Virus record (IMG/VR): IMGVR_UViG_3300032287_001224
Span: 1-28,491 of that record
Strand: one strand, 5' to 3'
Source of the DNA: a virus
Length of the DNA stretch: 28,491 nucleotides
Part shown: one piece after another, positions 1 to 7,224 of the stretch
Layout: every line of letters starts with the position of its first letter
Position numbering within the stretch: the first letter of the stretch is position 1
The notes under the pieces: generated by a model
What the model was told of the DNA's origin: nothing
Seen by the model: only the letters and a program-made list of their open reading frames with translations
Databases searched by the model: none
Position numbers and translations under genes: made by a program

Positions 1-905
1 ACGGTTCAGCAGTTACAACAACAAAGAAGTTAAACCTAACTTCATTCAACGATGTTGACTCAGCACTTGCTGACATCATCGCTTACAACGCAGCAGACTC
101 AATTGATAACGTAGTAGGTCAGGTCCTGTCAGCAGGAACTGGCGTTCTATACTCAAACGGTCCATCAGGAACTACTCCAACTGCATCTTCAGGTATTCTT
201 CCTGTAGATACATTAACAGTTGCAGATATCCGTAACGCTGTTGTAACACTACGCACAAACAAGGCTCTGCCTCGTATGGGCGAACTCTATGCAGCATACC
301 TACACCCACGTCAATCAGCCGATCTTCGTGCTGAAACTGGCACAGGCGGGTTCCAAGAACTCACAAAGTATGTTGACAGAACTCCATTCGTTGCTGGTGC
401 AGTAGGCGTCCTCGAAGGTGCTTTCATCGTTGAGACACCACGTGTCCTTAACGGCCTAAAGCTCTCTACAGGTATCACACCTACAATCTCAATCACTAAC
501 GTTGCGTTAACTTCTAACGTTGCAACAATTACAACTGCTTCAGCTCACGGTCTTGGCGTAGGTCAAGTCGTAGCCGTTGCTGCAGTAACTGCAACAACAG
601 TCAACGATACTGCTGCTACAATTACAGCAGTTACATCAACAACATTCTCGTATGCTAAGACAGCATCTAACGTTACATCTGCTGCAGATACAGGAACTGT
701 TACATTCACCAACAACTACCGTGCGATTATCGCAGGTCGTGAAGCATTGGCTGAAGCACAAGCTGCAGACATCTCAACCGTTATCGGTCCAGAGATTGAC
801 GCACTACGTCGTTTCCGCACAATCGGTTGGTATTACTTCGGAGGCTTCAACCGTCTTCGTGAGTCTGCTCTCATTCGTATCGAATCAGCAGCAACAAACG
901 GATAA
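1..905 (+). CDS. Major capsid protein, N4-gp56-like, 5' end outside window
   Basis: The frame is open from base 3 to the stop at 905 (about 300 residues), so the gene begins before the window. The protein should form the icosahedral shell. The stretch coding ALPRMGELYAAYLHP followed by DLR, and the C-terminal IGWYYFGGFNRLRESALIRIE, resemble the N4-gp56 branch of HK97-fold capsid proteins. This is recognition by eye, not a search. Bases about 474-707 encode a Thr/Val/Ala-rich beta segment with an AHGLGVGQ turn, which looks like an inserted accessory domain because capsid-like helices resume after it (REALAEAQAADIST). The portal and terminase genes that normally precede a capsid gene lie at the other edge of the window. 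A GC hairpin follows the stop. Confidence 0.8.
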   Translation, partial: GSAVTTTKKLNLTSFNDVDSALADIIAYNAADSIDNVVGQVLSAGTGVLYSNGPSGTTPTASSGILPVDTLTVADIRNAVVTLRTNKALPRMGELYAAYLHPRQSADLRAETGTGGFQELTKYVDRTPFVAGAVGVLEGAFIVETPRVLNGLKLSTGITPTISITNVALTSNVATITTASAHGLGVGQVVAVAAVTATTVNDTAATITAVTSTTFSYAKTASNVTSAADTGTVTFTNNYRAIIAGREALAEAQAADISTVIGPEIDALRRFRTIGWYYFGGFNRLRESALIRIESAATNG

Positions 906-920
906 TTTCCGTTCGGCAGG

Positions 921-941
921 GGCGGGGTCAAACCCGCCTTT
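921..941 (+). terminator. GC hairpin after the capsid gene
   Basis: GGCGGG (921-926) pairs perfectly with CCCGCC (933-938) around a 6-base loop and is followed by only three T. It sits between the capsid stop and the next ribosome binding site. It could be a weak or partial terminator that lowers expression downstream of the abundant capsid message, or an mRNA-stabilising 3' hairpin. The short T tract argues against full termination. Confidence 0.4.
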
Positions 942-962
942 GTCACTTATGAAAGGTTAGAT

Positions 963-1289
963 ATGGCATACACATTAACAACACCTTACCAGTGGCAAAC
1001 TTGGGGAACAGGCTATAACGAGTTCACTCCTTATGCCCGTCTTGCAGGTCGTCGCTTTAATGGTGGAACTATTGATGGCCCTATTGCGACAAGCCTCACA
1101 GATGTAGCACGTGGACAAACAATTATTGTCAATGGCACCACTGTTACTTTAACTTTAACACCAAGCCAAGATGATCTAGCTGCTGCTAGTTACTACTTCC
1201 TTGGTGGACACGAATACGAAATTAGCGATTACCAAGCACAGGTTTTAATTAATGCTGGATATAGTGATTATGTGACCCCAATAGTATGA
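963..1289 (+). CDS. Hypothetical protein downstream of capsid gene
   Basis: A 108-residue protein starting at ATG after a GAAAGG ribosome binding site (951-956). I do not recognise the family. The N-terminal half is rich in aromatic residues (YQWQTWGTGYNEFTPYARL). The middle is a beta-rich Thr/Val stretch, and the C terminus (FLGGHEYEISDYQAQVLINAGY) is predicted helical. Its place directly after the major capsid gene suggests a virion part such as a capsid-associated or head-completion protein, but that is inference from position only. Its stop overlaps the start of the next gene by four bases, so the two are probably translationally coupled. Confidence 0.7.
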   Translation: MAYTLTTPYQWQTWGTGYNEFTPYARLAGRRFNGGTIDGPIATSLTDVARGQTIIVNGTTVTLTLTPSQDDLAAASYYFLGGHEYEISDYQAQVLINAGYSDYVTPIV

Positions 1290-1567
1290 GTAATTGCACA
1301 AGTTCTTGTAAGACAAAAGACCACCAATCATACGGTGAATGTCTAAAGCAGAATACTCCAATGTTTATGGGAGTTAATCCTACCAAGACTGGTTGGGATC
1401 AAGACAAAGTTAAGAAAGATAATAAAGAACTAAATGACTACTGGGCAGCAACCAAGCAAGGTATAGAGCCACGCTCTACCAAGCAGAAGGATATAGACGC
1501 TGCCATACAGCTTTCCAACGAAGGTGGCAAAGCCTTCGATGGGATATCAATGACGTTCAAAGACTAG
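1286..1567 (+). CDS. Hypothetical protein with cysteine-rich N terminus
   Basis: A 93-residue protein beginning in an ATGA overlap with the upstream gene. Residues 1-19 hold three cysteines and a histidine (NCTSSCK, then DHQSYGEC), which could bind a metal. The remainder is hydrophilic, with Lys/Asp-rich helices and a WAATKQGIEPRSTKQKD segment. It is unrecognised. It leads into the block of very small basic genes and probably shares their transcript. A structural or scaffolding-related role is possible from position but nothing in the sequence proves it. Confidence 0.65.
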   Translation: MSNCTSSCKTKDHQSYGECLKQNTPMFMGVNPTKTGWDQDKVKKDNKELNDYWAATKQGIEPRSTKQKDIDAAIQLSNEGGKAFDGISMTFKD

Positions 1568-1577
1568 GGAGATAACA

Positions 1578-1712
1578 ATGCCAAAAGTAGGAATGAAAGA
1601 ATTTTCATATGGCCCAAAGGGTATGAAAGCAGCCAAGATGGAAGCCAAGAAGACTGGTAAGAAGATGGTAAATAAGAAGACATCTATGAAGAAGATGGGT
1701 AAAAAGAAATAA
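1578..1712 (+). CDS. Very small lysine/methionine-rich basic protein
   Basis: A 44-residue protein (MPKVGMKEFSYGPKGMKAAK...) with 16 lysines and 7 methionines. The start has a good ribosome binding site (AGGGAG at 1566-1571). The opening MPKVG-K-F-Y-KG pattern recurs in small basic proteins of aquatic phages (from memory). The strong positive charge suggests nucleic-acid binding, perhaps inside the virion, but this is inference. The C terminus, MKKMGKKK, is nearly the same as that of the gene at 1902-2075. The stop is part of a TAATG overlap with the next gene, the first of a chain of such junctions. Confidence 0.7.
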   Translation: MPKVGMKEFSYGPKGMKAAKMEAKKTGKKMVNKKTSMKKMGKKK

Positions 1713-1834
1713 TGGAAAACTACGAAGAAGAAATTACAAAGTATCCAACACCTGATAAGCAATATGACAGTGCTAAGAAGTATGAAACATACGAATCACT
1801 ACAAACCGGTGCTATGGGAAAGGCAGCAAAATAA
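1712..1834 (+). CDS. Very small acidic/tyrosine-rich protein
   Basis: A 40-residue protein (MENYEEEITKYPTPDKQYDS...) starting in a TAATG overlap with the basic protein upstream and ending in a TAATG overlap with the next gene. Unlike its neighbours it is rich in Glu and Tyr, so it could balance or bind the basic proteins. No family is recognised. Support for it being real is the unbroken chain of coupled starts at 1712, 1834 and 1902 with no spacer. A function is not assigned. Confidence 0.6.
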   Translation: MENYEEEITKYPTPDKQYDSAKKYETYESLQTGAMGKAAK

Positions 1835-1902
1835 TGAAGAAGAAGCCAATGGCAGGAATGTGCAAGAAGTGTGGCAAGTCAAAGAAATCCTGTAAGTGCT
1901 AA
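1834..1902 (+). CDS. 22-residue Cys4 mini-protein
   Basis: A 22-residue reading frame, MKKKPMAGMCKKCGKSKKSC then KC, sits exactly between two TAATG overlaps. Four cysteines at residues 10, 13, 20 and 22 form C-x2-C-x6-C-x-C, and there are nine lysines. The spacing could hold one zinc ion as a minimal knuckle, with lysines to touch DNA or RNA. Its size is below most gene-calling limits, so it is easily missed. The exact fit in the start-stop chain is the main evidence that it is translated. It is unrecognised. Confidence 0.6.
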   Translation: MKKKPMAGMCKKCGKSKKSCKC

Positions 1903-2075
1903 TGAAGAAGGCAGAGAAAAAGGCCAAGATAGCCAAGGTAATGAAGGAATTTAAGGCAGGAACTCTTAACTCTGGTTCTAGTAAAGGACCTATTGTGAAG
2001 GGCAAGAAGCAAGCAGTTGCTATTGCACTGTCTCAAGCAAAGATGTCTAAGAAGAAAATGGGTAAGAAGAAGTAA
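1902..2075 (+). CDS. Small basic protein, DUF6496-like
   Basis: A 57-residue lysine-rich protein. The core KVMKEFKAGTLNSGSSKG, then KGKKQAVAIALSQA, matches my memory of the DUF6496 family, in which a KMHEFK...GTL and a QAIAIALSEA motif are joined by a flexible Gly/Ser/Lys piece; the family has no known function. The start overlaps the upstream stop (TAATG) and the stop is followed directly by the ATG of the next gene. The last seven residues (KKMGKKK) repeat the tail of the protein at 1578-1712. A DNA-binding or virion-internal role is inferred only from charge and position. Confidence 0.7.
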   Translation: MKKAEKKAKIAKVMKEFKAGTLNSGSSKGPIVKGKKQAVAIALSQAKMSKKKMGKKK

Positions 2076-2354
2076 ATGGCTAAGTCTCCAGCGTGGCAAA
2101 GAGCAGAAGGCAAGAACCCAAAAGGTGGCCTTAATGCAAAAGGTCGTGCCTCTGCCAAAGCGCAGGGGATGAACCTAAAGCCTCCCGTTAAAAAGGCTGA
2201 GGCTGCCAAGTCACCTAAGTCTGCAGCTAGACGCAAGTCTTTCTGTGGTCGTATGTGTGGTATGAAAGCAAAGAATACTTCTAGTAAGACCGCTAAAGAT
2301 CCAAATTCTAGGATAAACAAGTCGCTCCGCGCTTGGGATTGTAGTTGCAAATGA
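2076..2354 (+). CDS. Basic protein, DUF6321-like
   Basis: A 92-residue, strongly basic protein. SPAWQRAEGKNPKGGLNAKG near the N terminus, then NLKPPV, and RRKSFCGRMCGM in the middle with SLRAWDCSCK at the end fit the DUF6321 pattern (W-x-R-x-EGKNP-x-GGLN-x-KG, RRxSFxxRM, LxAW), which I recall from phage genomes; its function is unknown. This copy has four cysteines (two in FCGRMC, two in CSC) that may form a metal site. It starts directly after the preceding stop and ends in an ATGA overlap with the next small gene. Confidence 0.75.
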   Translation: MAKSPAWQRAEGKNPKGGLNAKGRASAKAQGMNLKPPVKKAEAAKSPKSAARRKSFCGRMCGMKAKNTSSKTAKDPNSRINKSLRAWDCSCK

Positions 2355-2515
2355 AAAAAGAAAAACCATTCTGGGAAAAAAAGAATCCCAAAGAAAAGTC
2401 AAAGACATTAACACCTGCTCAAAAGGCATCAGCAAAAGCACGGGCTAAGGCTGCAGGCAGACCTTATCCGAACTTAATAGATAACGCAGCAGCGTCTCGC
2501 AAAAAGAAGAAGTGA
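2351..2515 (+). CDS. Small lysine-rich protein
   Basis: A 54-residue protein, MKKEKPFWEKKNPKEKSKTL..., with an Ala/Lys helix (TPAQKASAKARAKAAGRPYP), a short NLIDNAAASRK stretch and a KKKK end. The start is in an ATGA overlap with the DUF6321-like gene. I recall similar LTPAQKASAKARAKAAGRPYPN tails in small phage proteins found beside the same families, so the pairing supports a real gene. It is the last member of the small basic cluster, and a ribosome binding site for the next gene follows at once. Confidence 0.7.
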   Translation: MKKEKPFWEKKNPKEKSKTLTPAQKASAKARAKAAGRPYPNLIDNAAASRKKKK

Positions 2516-2524
2516 GGTAGATAG

Positions 2525-2809
2525 GTGGCACTAGGAACATACGGCACAACACTGTCAGACGAACTTAATCGTCTTGCTAATGGTGGCACCTATCGAGCAC
2601 CAGAGGCAATGGTGGGTCAAGCACTTGCCGCCCGTCAATGGGCAGTTCAACGTTCAGTAAGCACAAATTTAACAGACACAGTAGGAGTATTAAATGCGAT
2701 TGCGGGGACCACTAGTAGTAATCGTCTTGATTATAACGGCGTATGTAATCTCATCGCTGGCACTTCTCAACTACCTGCAGCGCAAGCTCTCAGAGCGGTT
2801 TCAAGTTGA
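2525..2809 (+). CDS. Hypothetical protein before the fibre genes
   Basis: A 94-residue protein starting at GTG (2525) after GAGG at 2514-2517. It is Ala/Thr/Asn-rich with helices (LSDELNRLAN, EAMVGQALAARQWAV, TVGVLNAIAG) and no lysine excess, in contrast to the genes before it. No family is recognised. It lies between the small basic cluster and the beta-rich fibre genes, so it may be a small structural or assembly protein. Its stop overlaps the TTG start of the next gene. Confidence 0.65.
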   Translation: MALGTYGTTLSDELNRLANGGTYRAPEAMVGQALAARQWAVQRSVSTNLTDTVGVLNAIAGTTSSNRLDYNGVCNLIAGTSQLPAAQALRAVSS

Positions 2810-3147
2810 GTGCTAAATTTAATTTGGTCTGTGACCAAGCAACCACATTTAATTTCCAGTTCCAGATTCTAAACAATCAGACTCCAATAAACCTGACCAG
2901 TTATACTGGCACTATGACTGTGCGCCCCTTTGTAGGGGCTAGCACTACAACCGTAGTTGCATCTACTGCCAATGGTCGTATGGTTATTGATGGTGCTAAT
3001 GGTCGCGTTACAGTTACACTCAGCGCTGCTATTACTGGTGATATACCTGCAGCTCGTTATGCCTACGATTTGGTGCTTGACTCAGGTAGCACAATTGTCC
3101 GATACCTAGAAGGTAAGTTTATTGTGACAGGAGCGGTGACTCAATGA
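2806..3147 (+). CDS. BppU-like N-terminal beta-domain protein, likely fibre anchor
   Basis: A 113-residue, beta-rich protein. The layout resembles the N-terminal domain seen in phage baseplate and fibre proteins such as Bpp[22 protein letters not shown] near the front, a central VRPFVG, and [21 protein letters not shown] at the end. It comes right before the collagen-like gene, to which it is coupled by an ATGA overlap, so it may anchor or adapt that fibre. The best start is TTG at 2806, overlapping the upstream stop; no strong ribosome binding site is visible, so the start is uncertain by a few codons. Confidence 0.7.
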   Translation: MSAKFNLVCDQATTFNFQFQILNNQTPINLTSYTGTMTVRPFVGASTTTVVASTANGRMVIDGANGRVTVTLSAAITGDIPAARYAYDLVLDSGSTIVRYLEGKFIVTGAVTQ

Positions 3148-3740
3148 CAACTATTATCGTTATAGAATCAATTACTCCACAAGTAGGCGTAGAGTTTTCA
3201 TCAGACCAAGGACCGCAAGGTATCCAGGGAGTTACTGGTCCAACAGGTCCGACTGGTCCTGCGGGAGCAACAGGAGCCACAGGCTCAACTGGCGCTACAG
3301 GTGCTACGGGAGTCACCGGAGCTACTGGACCAACTGGTTCAACTGGACCTACAGGCGTAGGTGCTACTGGCGCAACAGGTCCTACGGGCGTTACAGGTGC
3401 CACAGGAGCAACTGGAGTAACTGGTGCAACAGGTTCTACTGGACCCACAGGAGTAGCAGGCGCTACAGGCCCTACAGGGCCTACAGGACCCACTGGAGCG
3501 GCAAGCACAGTGCCAGGACCAACTGGTGCTACAGGGCCAACAGGTGCTGGCGTAACCGGTGCTACTGGTTCAACTGGACCTACTGGTGTTGGAGCAACTG
3601 GCGCTACTGGCCCATCAGGAACAGCAGGAGCTGCTGGTGCTACTGGTGCTACAGGGCCTACTGGAACAACAGGTGCTACCGGACCATCAGGTTCAAATGC
3701 AACAGCGTTGCCTGATATCTTAATGTTAGGTGGGATGTAG
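3144..3740 (+). CDS. Collagen-like fibre protein
   Basis: A 198-residue protein. Residues 1-20 form a short beta-like head ([20 protein letters not shown]). From about residue 23 to 187 it consists of some fifty Gly-X-Y triplets, mostly GPT, GAT and GVT, with one break near [11 protein letters not shown] short tail ([14 protein letters not shown]) ends it. Such repeats form trimeric collagen-like rods in phage fibres. The third triplet position is often Thr rather than Pro; threonine could be an O-glycosylation site. The gene just downstream encodes a glycosyltransferase. The start is in an ATGA overlap with the putative anchor gene. Confidence 0.88.
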   Translation: MTTIIVIESITPQVGVEFSSDQGPQGIQGVTGPTGPTGPAGATGATGSTGATGATGVTGATGPTGSTGPTGVGATGATGPTGVTGATGATGVTGATGSTGPTGVAGATGPTGPTGPTGAASTVPGPTGATGPTGAGVTGATGSTGPTGVGATGATGPSGTAGAAGATGATGPTGTTGATGPSGSNATALPDILMLGGM

Positions 3741-3749
3741 ACTTCTCGT

Positions 3750-4811
3750 ATGAGATTTCACGTTATTAGCCTGCCACATACGCAGACAACTAAAGATTAC
3801 GTCAACTGCGCTTATACCGAAAAGGTTAGGCGCTTTTGTATGATGATGAAGAACCTTGGGCATACGGTCTATCTCTATGCAAGCGAAGAAAACGAAGCAC
3901 CGTGTGATGAGTTAATTACTTGCATCACTAAAGAACAACAATTAGATGCGCTAGATGGCAAGCACTTTACTGAAGCTGCCTTTGATAATACGCTACCTCA
4001 CTGGCAAATCTTTAACAATACTGCTATCAAAGAGTTAGGCAAAAGGCTAGAGCAGAAAGACTTTATCTGCCTTATCGGTGGAGCAAGTCAGGAACCTATT
4101 GCAAAGGCTTACCCAAACCATATCAGCGTAGAGTTTGGTGTTGGTTATGGCGGAGTCTTTAGCAAATACAAAGTCTTTGAATCTTACGCTTGGATGCACA
4201 GCATCTATGCAATGTTTAAAAACCCAACGTTAGTTGATGGCAACTTCTATGATGCGGTAATCCCAGGATACCTAGAGCCTGAGATGTTTCCGTTGCAAGA
4301 AAAGAAAGAAGATTACTACCTATATGTAGGACGTATGGTAGATCGTAAAGGTTTAGTCATAGCACAGCACGTCTGTAAAGAACTAGGACTAAAGCTGATT
4401 ATGGCAGGTCCTGGTAAAAACCCAAAGATTGAATATGGCGAATGGGTTGGGCCAGTTGGCGCAGAAGAACGAGCAAAGTTAATGGGTGGCGCTATTGCGC
4501 TATTTGCCCCAACACTTTACATAGAACCTTTTGGTAACGTTGTAATCGAGGCGCAAGCCTGCGGAACTCCAACGATTACTACAGACTGGGGAGCTTTTAC
4601 TGAGACTAACCCAAATGGTGTTACCGGATATCGTTGTAGAAATTCAATGGAGTTTGCGGTAGCAACAGAATGGGTTAAGAGTTTAGACCCAGTAGCAATA
4701 CATAAGAGAGCAGTAGCGTTGTATTCACTAGATGCTATTGCACCACAATACGAGCAATACTTTGCAAGACTGCTAACTCTATGGGGAGATGGCTGGTATG
4801 AGAGGAAATAA
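3750..4811 (+). CDS. GT-B glycosyltransferase (GT4-like)
   Basis: A 353-residue protein. The C-terminal half is a clear GT-B nucleotide-sugar domain: YVGRMVDRKG at residues 192-201, LIMAGPG at 217-222, and the E-x7-E motif E259...E267 in EPFGNVVIEAQACGTP. The N-terminal half (acceptor side) includes LGHTVYLYASEENEAP. It should move a sugar from an NDP-sugar to an unknown acceptor. It is inserted among virion genes, between the collagen-like fibre and the connector, so modification of the fibre or of host surface glycans is plausible. The ribosome binding site upstream of ATG 3750 is weak. The stop overlaps the next ATG (TAATG). Confidence 0.87.
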   Translation: MRFHVISLPHTQTTKDYVNCAYTEKVRRFCMMMKNLGHTVYLYASEENEAPCDELITCITKEQQLDALDGKHFTEAAFDNTLPHWQIFNNTAIKELGKRLEQKDFICLIGGASQEPIAKAYPNHISVEFGVGYGGVFSKYKVFESYAWMHSIYAMFKNPTLVDGNFYDAVIPGYLEPEMFPLQEKKEDYYLYVGRMVDRKGLVIAQHVCKELGLKLIMAGPGKNPKIEYGEWVGPVGAEERAKLMGGAIALFAPTLYIEPFGNVVIEAQACGTPTITTDWGAFTETNPNGVTGYRCRNSMEFAVATEWVKSLDPVAIHKRAVALYSLDAIAPQYEQYFARLLTLWGDGWYERK

Positions 4812-5713
4812 TGCCAACGTTAAATGAGATGGTTGATGAGGTCAGAGCAAACCTGCAAGGGTATGCACTACGTCAAGACCGCATTACCTATGTTGCTAAC
4901 CCTGCTGGTCTAACCACTACTAGCACTGAAATTATTGTTGGTTCAGCATCTAACCTTGCTAAAGGAACTATCGAGATTGATGATGAGCTTATCTGGATTG
5001 ACTCATTTACTGCATCTAATAATACGCTCAACGTAATACCAGGATTTGGTCGTGGCTACCAAGGCACTACAGCATCACCACACTCACAATATGCACAAGT
5101 AACCCTATCTCCTACCTTCCCACGTAAGTCTATTAAGAAGGCTATTAACGATACTATTAACAGTTTCTATCCTAAGTTATGGATAGCACAACCTTATACA
5201 TTTACCTTTAACGCAAGCCAGACCACATATCCGCTACCTGATGATGCAGAAGATATCCTATTTGTTTCTTGGCAGAGCACAGGATCTAGCCTTGAGTGGA
5301 TTCCAATTAACCGTTGGCGTATGGATGGTATGGCTAACGTTGCCACATTCAATACAACTAACACTATTAACATCTATGACAATGTGCAGCCTGGTAGAAC
5401 CATTCAGGTTTACTACACTGCTACACCAAATAATCTTGATGCTAACACAGATGATTTTGCTGATGTTACCGGACTACCAGATTCCTGTCAGGATGTAGTT
5501 ATTCTTGGCGCATCATATAAGTTGCTTTCATATCTTGATGCTGGACGAATCAACCTATCAAGTGCTGAGGCAGATTTGAACGATGGCAAGCTGCCTTCAA
5601 CTGCTGGCGCTTCTGCGTCTAAATACATTTTTGCTTTATATCAACAACGGTTGCAAGAAGAATCACTTAAGTTAGCAGACAAGTATCCGATCCGTATTCA
5701 CTACACCCAATAA
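4811..5713 (+). CDS. Head-tail connector/adaptor protein
   Basis: A 300-residue protein with an N-terminal helix (PTLNEMVDEVRANL), a beta module carrying DDELIWIDSF and GFGRGYQGTTASPHS (residues about 57-97), and helix-rich parts (SIKKAINDTINSFYPKLW, then CQDVVILGASYKLLSYLDAGR). Phage head-to-tail adaptors often have this mix, with a leading helix that docks on the portal ring and a TINSFYP-like helix. The assignment is by pattern memory. The gene follows the glycosyltransferase with a TAATG overlap and precedes the adhesin genes, in keeping with a neck or tail role. Confidence 0.65.
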   Translation: MPTLNEMVDEVRANLQGYALRQDRITYVANPAGLTTTSTEIIVGSASNLAKGTIEIDDELIWIDSFTASNNTLNVIPGFGRGYQGTTASPHSQYAQVTLSPTFPRKSIKKAINDTINSFYPKLWIAQPYTFTFNASQTTYPLPDDAEDILFVSWQSTGSSLEWIPINRWRMDGMANVATFNTTNTINIYDNVQPGRTIQVYYTATPNNLDANTDDFADVTGLPDSCQDVVILGASYKLLSYLDAGRINLSSAEADLNDGKLPSTAGASASKYIFALYQQRLQEESLKLADKYPIRIHYTQ

Positions 5714-5722
5714 GGAAAACTA

Positions 5723-6550
5723 ATGACCAGTAAATTTTCATCTACCAGTATTGAAACAACGCTTCAATCTGCTATTACAACATCTGGTGCTACCTCTATG
5801 ACGGTAGCTACTGGCACTGGAAGCGCCCTTATGGGTGGTGTAACACTTGGCGCAAGTAACGTAGACGTCTTTACCGTTGCTATTGATGTAGATACAATCA
5901 ATGAAGAAATTGTTTTTATTACCAACCAGACCAGCGACACAATGACCATTGTGCGTGGACGAGCAGGCACCTCACCAACTACACACACTGCAGGTGCTAC
6001 AGTCAAGCACGTTCTTACGTCATACGATTTAACTAACTTCCAAGCAGCAGTGTCACCAGTTGCAAGCGTGGCTTTCTCTGGGTCAACATCAGGCACTACC
6101 ACAGTCCAAGCAACAGCAGTTGCCGGGACTAATACGCTGACACTTCCTGCTACAAATAGCGATACTTTGGTAGGTAAGGCAACAACAGATACTCTAACCA
6201 ATAAAACTTTAACAGCTCCAGTTATAAATACTGCAAAGATAAACCTTGCGCTTAATGCTCAAACAGGAACTACCTACACACTAGTTGCTGCAGACTCTGG
6301 CAAGTTGGTTACCTCGTCAAATGCTAGTGCGGTGGTTATAACTATTCCACCATCAGTCTTTGCAGCAGGCGAGCAGATAAACGTTCAATCAATCGGTGCT
6401 GGTCTTACCAGTTTTGCACAGGGTGCCGGTGTAACTATTACATCTACAGGTGCAACTGCAACTGCTCCTATATTGCGAGCACAATACTCAGCAGCAACTA
6501 TTATTTGCACAGCAAGTAATACCTTCACAGTGATTGGGGATCTATCCTAA
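5723..6550 (+). CDS. Beta-rich tail/fibre protein with duplicated C-terminal module
   Basis: A 275-residue Thr/Ala/Val-rich protein. Residues about 25-105 form a module ending in EEIVFITNQTSDTMTIVRGR and TTHTAGATVKHVLT, a theme common in phage tail proteins. LPATNSDTLVGK followed by TLTNKTLTAPVIN (about 140-169) is a typical fibre linker. Residues 177-275 form a beta module (LNAQTGTTYTLVAADSGKLV ... NTFTVIGDLS) that is repeated as a stand-alone gene at 6871-7224. The ribosome binding site is AAGGAAAA ahead of ATG 5723. It is probably a virion surface protein. Confidence 0.7.
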   Translation: MTSKFSSTSIETTLQSAITTSGATSMTVATGTGSALMGGVTLGASNVDVFTVAIDVDTINEEIVFITNQTSDTMTIVRGRAGTSPTTHTAGATVKHVLTSYDLTNFQAAVSPVASVAFSGSTSGTTTVQATAVAGTNTLTLPATNSDTLVGKATTDTLTNKTLTAPVINTAKINLALNAQTGTTYTLVAADSGKLVTSSNASAVVITIPPSVFAAGEQINVQSIGAGLTSFAQGAGVTITSTGATATAPILRAQYSAATIICTASNTFTVIGDLS

Positions 6551-6870
6551 TGGCAACCTATAAAGTCTTAGCACAAAGCGCACCTAGCGCTACAACTGCT
6601 ACTACGCTCTATACCGCAACCAATGCAACTATCGTATCTACACTAAATATAGCCAATACTGGAGGAGCTGCCGATACCATCCGTATCGCAGTGCGTCCTG
6701 CAGGGGCAACTTTGGCTAACTTGCACTACATTGCATACGGAGTGCAGGTCCCTAGCGGATCGCTACTAGCGATTACCACAGGTATTACCTTGGCAAACAC
6801 AGATGTTATTACAATTTATTCAACTACAGGCACTTCATCCTTTAGTGCCTTCGGAAGCGAGGGTAACTAA
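6550..6870 (+). CDS. Small beta-rich tail protein
   Basis: A 106-residue protein starting in a TAATG overlap. It is Thr/Ala-rich with a beta-sandwich-like alternation (TATTLYTATNATIVSTLNIAN, then DTIRIAVRPAG) and GSLLAITTGITLANTDVITI. Similar small proteins lie beside fibre genes in many phages and may be surface decorations. I do not recognise a named family beyond this. It sits between the two copies of the duplicated module and is followed directly by the next gene. Confidence 0.65.
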   Translation: MATYKVLAQSAPSATTATTLYTATNATIVSTLNIANTGGAADTIRIAVRPAGATLANLHYIAYGVQVPSGSLLAITTGITLANTDVITIYSTTGTSSFSAFGSEGN

Positions 6871-7224
6871 ATGGCAGTTAATCTAGTAGGAGGCACAACC
6901 TCAGCTAGCGCAGCGCTAGCCTTTAATGCTCAAACTGGAACTACCTATACCTTGGTAGCAGCAGATGCTGAGAACAAATTAGTTACCTGTTCCAATGCTT
7001 CGGCTATTACGGTAACAGTTCCACCATCAGTATTTACCGCAGGCCAGCAAATAAATGTGGCCTCAATTGGTGCTGGTCTAACTACATTTGCTCAAGGAGC
7101 AGGTGTTACTATTACTTCAACAGGTGCTACTTCGTCAGCTCCAAAACTAAGAGCACAGAACAGCGCTTGCACAGTGATTTGCACAGCAAGCAATACATTT
7201 TTGATTGTGGGTGATTTAGCCTAA
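6871..7224 (+). CDS. Stand-alone copy of the fibre beta module
   Basis: A 117-residue protein that is almost entirely the module found at residues 177-275 of the protein at 5723-6550. Both contain NAQTGTTYTLVAAD, PPSVF-AG-QIN, SIGAGLT-FAQGAGVTITSTG and NTF--VGDL, and the DNA is also visibly alike. An internal duplication followed by separation is the simplest reading. The copy here has two extra cysteines (TCSNAS, NSACTVICT). It is likely a virion surface or adhesin subunit. The stop overlaps the ATG of the glycine-rich adhesin. Confidence 0.7.
   Translation: MAVNLVGGTTSASAALAFNAQTGTTYTLVAADAENKLVTCSNASAITVTVPPSVFTAGQQINVASIGAGLTTFAQGAGVTITSTGATSSAPKLRAQNSACTVICTASNTFLIVGDLA

Noticed and set aside
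3119-3508. Leftward 129-residue open frame rich in PVGPVAPV repeats
   Set aside because: It is the antisense of the collagen-like Gly-X-Y repeat and has no ribosome site or operon context.
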